A stretch of 36,953 nucleotides of DNA, taken from positions 1 through 36,953 of the forward strand of contig JAFYWK010000037.1 of the NCBI GenBank assembly GCA_017558065.1, read 5' to 3'. The notes under the pieces were generated by a model. That model searched no databases, had not been told where the DNA came from, and was given only the letters and a program-made list of their open reading frames with translations. Of the stretch, positions 25,049 to 33,011 are shown one piece after another; position 1 is the first letter of the stretch; each line of letters starts with the position of its first letter. A program made the translations under genes and the position numbers. This DNA comes from Paludibacteraceae bacterium (GTDB lineage: Bacteria > Bacteroidota > Bacteroidia > Bacteroidales > Paludibacteraceae).

Positions 25049-26290
25049 TTATTTCTCAGGATACCACATTTGTTCGTACTTGAGGGCTTCTTTCTTGAGG
25101 TACTTAGGGATATCCTTGTCGCACTCATGGCACTTCATATCCAGCGTGTACATACGCGCTACGCAATAGTTCGAGCGTTTGCACTCCGAGTGATATTGCT
25201 CCTCCTTCATCTTATTCACGAAGTCGGTATCACGTACCAATGCGTGTCCAATCTGCACAAAATCAAATCCCTCAGCGAGAGCCGTCTCCGCGTTCTCACG
25301 TCCCATCACGCCACCCACATAGATAAGCGGCATCTTCAATGCCTTGCGGAATTGCTTAGCCGTATCCAGGAAGAAAAGCTCTTTGAATGGCACAGTAGGA
25401 ATCATCAAATGACCTACGAAGCGCAGAGCCAAGCGCAACCACCAGAAGCTCCATGGGTTCATGTAGTGCGCGAGTGTCTTGATTGGCATAGCACCACCCA
25501 TCACTGTGAAAGGTGCTTTGCTCACGAAGCCAGCAGTCAATACGAGCGCATGCACGCCATGTTTCTCAATCTCTTGTGCGATACGGATGCACTCTTCCAC
25601 TTTCAAACCCGACTTGAAGCCGTCGTACATATTCGTCTTCACCACCACAGCCATATCATCGCCTGCATGCTCCATCACCTCAGCCATTACCTCGTTCATG
25701 AAACGCATACGGTTCTCCAATGAACCACCATACTCATCACGACGGCGGTTGGTGTATGGAGAGAGGAATTGCGAAATCAAGTAGCCGTGACCTGCGTGAA
25801 TCTCTACGCAGTCAAAACCACACTCGCGGCAGAAATCCACAGCATGACCAAAGGCCTTAACAATATCCTTTATCTCCTCTTTCTTCAGTGCGCGGTGCAG
25901 CGTTGGAGAGTAGAGGTTAAAACCTGTACTCGCACCCACAGGCAAGCACTTGCAGGTATAGAAGTGGGTCATATTGCCGCAGTGACCAAGTTGAATGCTG
26001 GCTTTCGCGCCCTCTGCGTGAATACCGTCGGTGAGGCGCTTCAGATCATCTTTGATCTCATCGTGGATATAGAGTTGACCGTCAAACGACACACCCGAAC
26101 GCGTTACAGAGCAGTATGCTACAGTAGTCATAGCTGCACCACCACGGGCAACAGCCGTATGGTAATTATACAAATCTTGACTAGGTTTGTTACCATATGC
26201 CATATTCTCAAAAGCGGCACTACGGATAGCGCGGTTGCGCAAAGTGATTGGACCGAGTTTATGCTCAGTAAAAAGGAGATTATTGTTCAT
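25049..26290 (-). CDS. Old Yellow Enzyme-type NADH:flavin oxidoreductase (candidate steroid 5-beta-reductase)
   Basis: FMN-dependent ene-reductase with a single TIM-barrel domain, 413 residues. N-terminal [67 protein letters not shown] region and YVGGVMG are hallmarks. Unlike FadH/BaiCD it lacks the FAD/NAD(P)-binding second domain. The C-terminal Cys cluster is altered (C-x5-C-x10-C-x2-C instead of C-x2-C-x3-C-x11-C), so the Fe-S centre may be absent or different. Flanked by a steroid 5-alpha-reductase homologue and an SDR, it fits the 5-beta-reductase slot of gut Bacteroidetes bile-acid clusters; that is inference. Confidence 0.88.
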   Translation of the reverse strand: [413 protein letters not shown]

Positions 26291-26308
26291 TGTTAATATT
26301 TTTTAGCC

Positions 26309-26374
26309 GGACACCGGTAGCCGGCAGCCGGTAGCATTTCTATTTGGAAGCCGGCAGCCAGTAGCCGGTAGCCA
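26309..26374. repeat. CCGG heptamer array between 5-alpha-reductase and OYE genes
   Basis: Two runs of (CCGGNNN) with a 7-nt period: four units at 26309-26336 and four at 26351-26374, the latter with diverged CCAG/CCAT units. Because CCGG is self-complementary, adjacent units can form 3-nt-loop hairpins. The array abuts the stop codon of the 5-alpha-reductase gene. Confidence 0.88.
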
Positions 26375-27163
26375 TTAGTATATAAACGGAATAATGCGCT
26401 TCAGTTTCTTCTCATCAAACTCATCCGCAAACTCTTGCTTATATCGCAAATAGATAGAGTTAGCGCGTGGCACCAAGTTGCAGCAAGAGAACCAGAAGAA
26501 GCTCAATCCAGCCCATGACCATGTCAGTATAGCGAAGCCCAACCACTCGGTGATCTCGCCCAAATAATTCGCACTAGTTACAAAGCGATACATACCCTTC
26601 TTAGGCAAATAGTGATTGGTATCGCCTGGTTTGCGCAAGTGGCGAATCACGTTATCAGAATGCATATTGATAATCCATCCCGCAGCAAAAACTGCCACTC
26701 CAAGGATGAATCGCCAATCGGTCAACCACGACGCAGCATATGGAGCAAACTGAGGCGCCAAATGGAAGAGCCAATAACCTTGAATATAGCCATTCACCAA
26801 ATTCCACATCACCGAAAACGCCATAATAATGATAGGCATCTTGCTATTGCCCTTCAATAGAAATGGGAATATAAACGAACGCTGAAAATAGTGAAACTGG
26901 AAAATCAGGAAGAAAACCAAATAGGGCAATTGGAATTTCACACCCGACTGTGCCCATAAATACAACATCACAAAGAAAACAGGCATCTCCATCAGACACC
27001 ATCCCACCTTATTGTTGATTGCAGGTCCCCATTTCTCGGTACGCATCTTACCATAACCAGCATCCACAAAGTAGAGCGCTATAAACACCACTAATCCTAC
27101 TAAAAAGAGGATAAACAGAAAATTATGAAACGATTCTAAAGCAGTAGATATTTCCATAAGCAT
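26375..27163 (-). CDS. Steroid 5-alpha-reductase homologue (DUF1295/SRD5A-type)
   Basis: Integral membrane enzyme of 262 residues with about six helices. The C-terminal third, FVTSANYLGEITEWLGFAI through RYKQEFADEFDEKKLKRIIPFIY, closely follows animal SRD5A1 (ANYxGEIxEWxGYAL and a final K-IIPF), and the N-terminal GWCLMEMP corresponds to the GWxLQExP region. Family members reduce the delta4 bond of 3-oxo-steroids with NADPH. It is the first gene of a minus-strand run with an exact consensus promoter. Start 27163 is used; ATG 27157 two codons later is equally possible. Substrate (bile acid, host steroid or other lipid) is inferred. Confidence 0.85.
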   Translation of the reverse strand: MLMEISTALESFHNFLFILFLVGLVVFIALYFVDAGYGKMRTEKWGPAINNKVGWCLMEMPVFFVMLYLWAQSGVKFQLPYLVFFLIFQFHYFQRSFIFPFLLKGNSKMPIIIMAFSVMWNLVNGYIQGYWLFHLAPQFAPYAASWLTDWRFILGVAVFAAGWIINMHSDNVIRHLRKPGDTNHYLPKKGMYRFVTSANYLGEITEWLGFAILTWSWAGLSFFWFSCCNLVPRANSIYLRYKQEFADEFDEKKLKRIIPFIY

Positions 27164-27210
27164 TTATTATTTACACATGCCGACTACAGCAGTCCGCACA
27201 AAATTACGTG

Positions 27211-27242
27211 CAAAGGTACGATTTTTTTTTAATACCACCAAA
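27211..27242 (-). promoter_or_regulatory. Bacteroidetes-type promoter for the 5-alpha-reductase operon
   Basis: On the minus strand TTTG (27242-27239), 20 nt, TACCTTTG (27218-27211): an exact consensus match about 48 nt upstream of the start codon. No other consensus promoter was seen before fcl, so five genes may share it. Confidence 0.85.
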
Positions 27243-27331
27243 TCGAACATTAAAATATATTATATTTTTTCCACTTTTCGTCCAATTTTTCGCCATTTTA
27301 ATAACAGGACTACAAATTTAATCGCATTCCG

Positions 27332-27363
27332 CTTGCAAGTTTGCAAAAAAAGTTGTACCTTTG
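27332..27363 (+). promoter_or_regulatory. Bacteroidetes-type promoter for rel
   Basis: TACCTTTG 27356-27363 with CTTG at 27332-27335 (one mismatch), 20-nt spacing. It is divergent from the 5-alpha-reductase promoter. Confidence 0.75.
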
Positions 27364-27371
27364 CAGGTCAA

Positions 27372-27428
27372 ATGAAAATTTCCAAAAACCGAAAGCCGGT
27401 AGCCAGAAGCCGGCAACCGGAAAAATAA
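27372..27428 (+). CDS. Possible 18-codon upstream ORF in the rel leader
   Basis: ATG 27372 opens an 18-codon frame ending at TAA 27426-27428, 13 nt before the rel ATG and just after the promoter. Much of it is encoded by CCGG heptamer repeats, so the product (basic, Arg/Pro-rich) may be incidental. It could act as a leader peptide or be the N-terminal relic of nothing at all; coding is unproven. Confidence 0.25.
   Translation: MKISKNRKPVARSRQPEK
27396..27420. repeat. CCGG heptamer repeat in the rel leader
   Basis: CCGG-tag, CCAG-aag, CCGG-caa, CCGG: four units of the 7-nt family found at 26309-26374, here between the promoter and start codon of rel. Confidence 0.85.
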
Positions 27429-27441
27429 AAAACAGGACACT

Positions 27442-29259
27442 ATGGTAGCCAGCGATTTCACCCCCGAAGAGGAGTTATTGATAGAGAATGAATTTCAAGC
27501 ATTACTGTCAGACTACGCTCACACACGCCACCGCCAAAAGGTGGATATCATCACGCGCGCCTATCACTTGGCGCGCCAAGCGCACAGCGGCGTCCGCCGC
27601 CTCTCTGGCGAGCCCTACATGATGCACCCGTTGGCTGTCGCACGTATCGTGGTGAAAGAGATTGGGCTGGGTAGCACCAGCATCTGCGCTGCCCTTCTGC
27701 ACGATGTGGTGGAGGACACCGACTACACCGCCGAAGACATTGAGCACCAATTTGGTCCCAAGATTGCCAGTATCGTGGTCGGACTCACCAAGATCTCTGG
27801 TGGCGTTTTCGTGGACCAAGCGGTGAAGCAAGCCGAGAACGTACGCAAGCTTCTCCTCACCATGTCCGACGACATACGCGTGATGCTCATCAAGCTGGCT
27901 GACCGCCTACACAACATGCGCACCCTCGCTGCTCAACGACCTGAGAAGCAACGCAAGATTGCCATCGAAACGCAGTATATCTACGCCCCTATGGCGCACA
28001 GACTCGGTCTCTTCCCCATCAAAACGGAACTGGAGAACCTGAGTTTCAAATACGAGCATCCTGAGTTATACCAAGAGATTGAAGCCAAACTATTGGCGAA
28101 CAAAGATGCCCAAATGGAGAACTTCGAGGAGTTCGCCGCCCCCATACGCAAGCACCTCACCATGATGGGATATGAGTTCAAACTCTATGCACGCACCAAG
28201 TCGGTATATTCCATTTACAAGAAAATGCTGACCAAAGGCGTCCCCTTTGAACAGGTATATGATCTGCTCGCCGCACGTATCGTGTTCGAACCCAACTCGC
28301 AGTTCTCCGAGAAAGACCAATGCTGGATGATCTATTCCGCCATCACCGAGATTTATCGTCCACACCCCGAACGTATCCGCGACTGGATTTCCACCCCCAA
28401 AGCCAATGGCTATGAGGCACTGCATGTGACCGTGATGGGGCAACATGGACAGTGGATCGAGGTACAGATCCGCACCAACCGCATGCACGAACTGGCAGAA
28501 CACGGACTGGCTGCCCATTGGCGCTACAAAGCGGGCGGAGAGAGCGAGAACGAACTGGATAAATGGTTGCGCGAAATCAAAGATGTACTCGCCAACCCCG
28601 ACCCTGATGCTATCGCCTTCCTGGATACCTTCAAGCTCAATCTCTATCGACACGAGGTCTTCGTTTTCACACCGCGTGGCGATATCCGCACACTCGCACA
28701 GGGGGCTACTGTACTCGATTTCGCCTTCCTGCTGCATACCGAGTTAGGCGAACATTGTATCGGCGCCAACGTCAATCGCACTACGCGCACCATTGACTAT
28801 ATCCTGCAGAGTGGCGACCAAATAGAGATCCTCACCTCCAGCAAGCAGAAACCCGAACCCGAGTGGCTGGAGATCGCAGTGACCGCCAAGGCCAAAGACT
28901 GCCTCAAAAAGTATTTCCGCAAACAGGAACACACCCTGCAAACCACCAAGAACACCGTGGCGAAGCCCGTGTCGCTGTACATCAAAGGTACAGATACGTT
29001 TGGCGTCCTCATGCGCATCATGAAGGTCATGAGCGAGGAGTACAAAATCAATATCAGCGACCTACATGTCACCTCCGACGGAGACCATTTCACATGCGAA
29101 ATCGAACTCATGCTCTTTGACATGACCATGCTGGGAAAGATGTGTATGCAGCTGCGTAATATTGGCAGCATCAATACCGTCAATGTCACCAAGATAGACA
29201 ATCGTGCACTCACAGCAGAAGAATGTGATTGCGAAAACATCGAACATAACAATAAATAA
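27442..29259 (+). CDS. rel: Bifunctional (p)ppGpp synthetase/hydrolase, shortened
   Basis: Makes and degrades the alarmone (p)ppGpp. 605 residues: HD hydrolase with MMHPLAVA and LLHDVVEDT (H87, D88, E91, D92); synthetase (about 190-360) with KSVYSIYKKM, YDLLAARIVF, PKANGYEALHV and VQIRTNRMHELAEHGLAAHWRYK; TGS domain (about 410-470) with VFTPRGDI; C-terminal ACT domain (about 530-600). The helical region runs from KYFRKQEHT almost directly into ACT, with no conserved Cys-rich zinc-finger/CC domain, which explains the short length compared with about 730-750 in most relatives. Both catalytic domains look intact. Confidence 0.93.
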   Translation: MVASDFTPEEELLIENEFQALLSDYAHTRHRQKVDIITRAYHLARQAHSGVRRLSGEPYMMHPLAVARIVVKEIGLGSTSICAALLHDVVEDTDYTAEDIEHQFGPKIASIVVGLTKISGGVFVDQAVKQAENVRKLLLTMSDDIRVMLIKLADRLHNMRTLAAQRPEKQRKIAIETQYIYAPMAHRLGLFPIKTELENLSFKYEHPELYQEIEAKLLANKDAQMENFEEFAAPIRKHLTMMGYEFKLYARTKSVYSIYKKMLTKGVPFEQVYDLLAARIVFEPNSQFSEKDQCWMIYSAITEIYRPHPERIRDWISTPKANGYEALHVTVMGQHGQWIEVQIRTNRMHELAEHGLAAHWRYKAGGESENELDKWLREIKDVLANPDPDAIAFLDTFKLNLYRHEVFVFTPRGDIRTLAQGATVLDFAFLLHTELGEHCIGANVNRTTRTIDYILQSGDQIEILTSSKQKPEPEWLEIAVTAKAKDCLKKYFRKQEHTLQTTKNTVAKPVSLYIKGTDTFGVLMRIMKVMSEEYKINISDLHVTSDGDHFTCEIELMLFDMTMLGKMCMQLRNIGSINTVNVTKIDNRALTAEECDCENIEHNNK

Positions 29260-29270
29260 CAAATAACGAC

Positions 29271-30356
29271 ATGAAACATGTATTTACTTTCGCAGTGGCT
29301 CTATTGCTTGCCACCACTGCTTTCGGTCAAACACCAGTAATCACTTTTGACAAGACGACCCACGACTTCGGCAAGATCAACGAAGCAGACGGCCGCGTAA
29401 CCACCGTTTTCGAATTTCGAAACGAAGGTATGACCCCTCTCGTACTCAGTAATGTACGCGCCAGTTGCGGTTGTACTACCCCCAAATGGACACGCGAACC
29501 TATCGAGCCAGGTGCAATAGGTGAGATCACCGTCACATACAACCCAAGCGGTCGTCCTGGACGCTTCCAAAAGACCATCACCATCACCAGCAATGCTACA
29601 CAGCCAACCACCAAACTCTATATCAAGGGCGAAGTGATTCCTAAGCCAGCACAACCCGTTGACCAATATCCAGTGAAAATGGGCGAACTGAGTCTGAAGA
29701 AGAAAACGCTGAACTTCGGTTCCATGCTGAAAGGGCAAAACAAAATGCTCAAGATCGAATATGCTAACCAGACCGACCAACCTGTGACTGTCGAGATCCT
29801 CCTGCGCGAGGACGACGCTTTCATCAAACCCAACGTGACATTGGCTACCGTAGGTCCTAAACAGACAGGCGAGTTGCAATTCGCCTTGCAAACAGCCGAG
29901 TGCCCATTGTACGGTCCTGTCACAGTACAAGCATACGTCATGGTCAACGGCAAACGCAACCTCACCAAAGACTACCAACTCACCCTCTCGGCTAATATCC
30001 GCGAGGACTTCTCTCACCTCACCGTAGAACAACGCCAACAAGCGCCTATCGTAGAGGTGGAGCGCGACATCGACTTGGGCGAAATCGCTCAAGGCAAGAA
30101 AGTGGCATCTAAGATCATCCTCAGCAACGCAGGTGTGAACCCATTGCACGTGAGACGCGTGGTGATTAATGATGAGAACATCAAGTTCTACGCACCCAAG
30201 TCTGCCATCAAGGGAGGTCGCAAGGGCGAAATCAAACTCGAATTGACCAACAACGCAGCGAATACCGACACCCAATTCTCACGTAACCTCACCCTCATCA
30301 CCAACGACCCTAACAATCCTGTTATCAACATCAAACTTCGTTGGGTAGCAAAATGA
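29271..30356 (+). CDS. Exported DUF1573 repeat protein
   Basis: 361 residues: signal peptide (about 1-20, cleavage near AFG-QTP) and three immunoglobulin-like DUF1573/ASH-type repeats, of which the first is clearest (ITFDKTTHDFGKI, TTVFEFRNEG, VRASCGCTTPKW, GEITVTYNPSG). The SCGCT cysteines are characteristic of the family. Function unknown; periplasmic or surface location expected. Stop overlaps the meaB start as ATGA. Confidence 0.88.
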   Translation: MKHVFTFAVALLLATTAFGQTPVITFDKTTHDFGKINEADGRVTTVFEFRNEGMTPLVLSNVRASCGCTTPKWTREPIEPGAIGEITVTYNPSGRPGRFQKTITITSNATQPTTKLYIKGEVIPKPAQPVDQYPVKMGELSLKKKTLNFGSMLKGQNKMLKIEYANQTDQPVTVEILLREDDAFIKPNVTLATVGPKQTGELQFALQTAECPLYGPVTVQAYVMVNGKRNLTKDYQLTLSANIREDFSHLTVEQRQQAPIVEVERDIDLGEIAQGKKVASKIILSNAGVNPLHVRRVVINDENIKFYAPKSAIKGGRKGEIKLELTNNAANTDTQFSRNLTLITNDPNNPVINIKLRWVAK

Positions 30357-31444
30357 AACATCCTGAAAACAGCGCAGAATACAAGGGATTGACTGTCAAC
30401 GCTGGTGTAGAGAACCTGCCCAGCGTCAATCCGTATGCCACCTTCCGACGCCGTAAACCGGTACTCTCTGCCGATGAGTATGTAGAGGGCATCTTGCGAG
30501 GCGACATGCGATTGCTCAGTCAGGCAGTCACCCTCATCGAGAGCAACCTGCCCTCTGACCAGGCCATTGCGCAGCAGGTCATCGAGCGATGCCTCCCCCA
30601 CGCTGGCAACGCCATACGACTGGGCATCACAGGCGTACCAGGCGCAGGCAAATCCACCTTCATCGAGGCATTGGGCACCATGCTCTGCCAGCAAGGCAAA
30701 CACTTGGCGGTGCTTGCTATCGACCCTTCATCCGAACGCAGCAAAGGTAGTATCCTCGGCGATAAGACACGCATGAACCACCTCTCCGTAGAGGCCAACG
30801 CCTTCATTCGCCCCAGCCCATCGGCTGGCAGTCTAGGTGGCGTGGCACGTAAGACGCGCGAGACGATCGTGCTGTGCGAAGCCGCGGGCTTCGATACGAT
30901 CATCGTGGAGACAGTTGGCGTGGGACAATCCGAAACAGCCGCACACTCCATGGTGGACTTCTTCCTCCTGCTGCAAGTCACTGGCACGGGCGACGAACTG
31001 CAAGGCATCAAACGCGGTATCATGGAGATGGCTGACGGTATAGCCATCAACAAATGCGATGGAGCCAATGTGGAGCGCGCCGAGGCAGCACGCGTCAGCT
31101 TCAAGAACGCACTGGCGCTCTTCCCTCCTACCGAGTCGGGTTGGAAACCCTATGCGGAGACCTGCTCTGCCATCGAGGGCAATGGCATCCGACGCGTATG
31201 GAAGATGGTAGAAGACTATATCAGCTTCACGCGCGAGAATGGCTATCTCGACCATCTGCGCACACAGCAAGCCAAGTACTGGATGTACGAAACCATCAAC
31301 CAGAACCTGCTGGATAGTTTCTACAAGTCCGACAAGATGGAGCAACTCATCACGCAAACCGAACAACGAGTACTCAACAACGAAATCAGCAGTTTTACCG
31401 CTGCATATGACCTCTTAAAAGAATATGGCAACAACAAGCAATAA
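30353..31444 (+). CDS. meaB: Methylmalonyl-CoA mutase-associated GTPase MeaB
   Basis: G3E-type GTPase that loads and protects the B12 cofactor of methylmalonyl-CoA mutase. 363 residues from ATG 30353. P-loop GVPGAGKST, DPSSERSKGSILGDKTRM, PSPSAGSLGGVARKTRET, VETVGVGQSE and the INKCDGAN base-recognition motif (NKxD) are all present. The mutase genes (mutA/mutB) are not in the window, though Bacteroidales use this enzyme in propionate formation. Overlaps dnaB by 20 nt. Confidence 0.95.
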   Translation: MKHPENSAEYKGLTVNAGVENLPSVNPYATFRRRKPVLSADEYVEGILRGDMRLLSQAVTLIESNLPSDQAIAQQVIERCLPHAGNAIRLGITGVPGAGKSTFIEALGTMLCQQGKHLAVLAIDPSSERSKGSILGDKTRMNHLSVEANAFIRPSPSAGSLGGVARKTRETIVLCEAAGFDTIIVETVGVGQSETAAHSMVDFFLLLQVTGTGDELQGIKRGIMEMADGIAINKCDGANVERAEAARVSFKNALALFPPTESGWKPYAETCSAIEGNGIRRVWKMVEDYISFTRENGYLDHLRTQQAKYWMYETINQNLLDSFYKSDKMEQLITQTEQRVLNNEISSFTAAYDLLKEYGNNKQ

Positions 31445-32960
31445 ACGCAAATCCACCACTGCTATCCCCAAGGTAGGAGCCAATGAGATGGGCAAACTCC
31501 CCCCACAGGCACCCGAACTGGAGGAGTCAGTGCTGGGTGCCCTGATGATAGAGAAAGACGCCTATGCCACCATCGCAGACCTGCTGCGACCCGAATCCTT
31601 CTATGCCGACAGCAATGCCTGCATCTTCGAGGCTATTCGTGCGCTCGCTGCCAAAGATGCGCCTATCGACCTGCTGTCGGTAGTGGAGCAACTCAAGTCG
31701 CAAGGCGATTTGGAGAAGGCAGGCGGTGTGATACGCCTCAGCGAACTCACACGCCGCGTGGCTTCGGCAGCCCACTTGCGCTACCATGCGCAGATCGTGG
31801 CACAGAAAGCCACAGCACGCGACCTCATCTCCGTGGCATGCCAGATCGAGGAGAAGGGATACGATGAAACACAAGACGTCGATGTGCTGCTCCATGAGGC
31901 AGAAGGCAACATCTTCGAAATCTCGCAACGCGCACAGAAACGCGACGTCACTCAGATCGACCCTGTTATCGAGGAGGCATTCGAGCGTATGCGTAAGGCA
32001 GCCAAAAACGAAGGCAATATATCGGGTGTGCCTAGCGGCATCACCGAACTGGATAAGATCACGTCAGGCTGGCAGAAATCCGACCTCATCATCATTGCTG
32101 CCCGTCCTGCTATGGGTAAGACGGCATTCGTCTTGTCGATGGCCAAGAATATCGCCGTTAATTTCCATCGCCCAGTGGCTATCTTCTCGTTGGAGATGTC
32201 CAATGTGCAGTTGGTCAACCGTTTGATTATGAATGTCTGCGAGATCGAGGGTGACAAGATCAAGAACGGACGCCTCACCAATCAGGAGTGGAATAAGATG
32301 GAGACCAAGATCAACGAACTCATGGGTGCGCCTATCTATATTGATGACACCCCTGGTCTGAGTATCTTTGAGTTGCAGAGCAAGGCGCGCAAACTGGTGC
32401 GCGAGAAGAAGGTCGAACTCATCATCATCGACTACCTCCAGCTCATGAATGCCAATGGCGCTAATTTCGGTAGCCGCGAGCAAGAGGTGAGTATCATCTC
32501 ACGCCGTCTGAAGTGGATTGCCAAAGAATTGGATATTCCTGTTATTGCGTTGAGCCAGTTGAACCGTAACGTGGAAAAACGCGACTCCAGCAATAGCAAC
32601 GTGGAGGGCAAGAAACCACAGCTCTCCGACTTGCGTGAGTCAGGTGCGATTGAGCAAGATGCGGATATGGTATGTTTCATCCACCGCCCCGAGTACTATC
32701 GTATTTATAATGATGATAAGACGGGCAAGGATCTCCGTGGTTTGGGTCAGATCATCGTGGCTAAGCACCGTAATGGTGCCACAGATGAGGTCTGGATGCG
32801 TTTTGTGGGCAAGTATGCTAAGTTCCAAAACGAGAACGAGGGCTTCGAGGATAATATCTACGACACCCCTACCCCACAACCTGCCACCACATTCCAAAGC
32901 CGCATGAACACCTCCGATGCACACGGCGCCCAACTCGACGACGACATCACACCGTTTTAA
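31425..32960 (+). CDS. dnaB: Replicative DNA helicase DnaB
   Basis: Hexameric helicase that unwinds the replication fork. 511 residues: N-terminal domain (PPQAPELEESVLGALMIE onward), linker, RecA-like domain with Walker A ARPAMGKTA, Walker B LIIIDYLQLM, SREQEVSIISRRLKWIAKEL and the arginine-finger region SDLRESGAIEQDADMVCFIHRPEYY. No intein is present. The C-terminal tail is acidic. Its stop is followed by a strong terminator hairpin. Confidence 0.98.
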   Translation: MATTSNKRKSTTAIPKVGANEMGKLPPQAPELEESVLGALMIEKDAYATIADLLRPESFYADSNACIFEAIRALAAKDAPIDLLSVVEQLKSQGDLEKAGGVIRLSELTRRVASAAHLRYHAQIVAQKATARDLISVACQIEEKGYDETQDVDVLLHEAEGNIFEISQRAQKRDVTQIDPVIEEAFERMRKAAKNEGNISGVPSGITELDKITSGWQKSDLIIIAARPAMGKTAFVLSMAKNIAVNFHRPVAIFSLEMSNVQLVNRLIMNVCEIEGDKIKNGRLTNQEWNKMETKINELMGAPIYIDDTPGLSIFELQSKARKLVREKKVELIIIDYLQLMNANGANFGSREQEVSIISRRLKWIAKELDIPVIALSQLNRNVEKRDSSNSNVEGKKPQLSDLRESGAIEQDADMVCFIHRPEYYRIYNDDKTGKDLRGLGQIIVAKHRNGATDEVWMRFVGKYAKFQNENEGFEDNIYDTPTPQPATTFQSRMNTSDAHGAQLDDDITPF

Positions 32961-32973
32961 GTTTATAATAGCA

Positions 32974-33011
32974 AAAATCTCCGTCAGTGCAATCACACTA
33001 ACGGAGATTTT
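32974..33011. terminator. Bidirectional intrinsic terminator after dnaB
   Basis: AAAATCTCCGT pairs with ACGGAGATTTT (11 bp), and the stem continues across one mismatch with AGTG/CACT. A T-run follows on the plus strand and an A-run precedes it, so it can end dnaB (+) and the minus-strand gene stopping at 32998. Confidence 0.9.

Noticed and set aside
29301-30275. 324-codon minus-strand frame opposite the DUF1573 gene
   Set aside because: Antisense shadow of a gene with signal peptide and conserved repeats; no promoter or family match.
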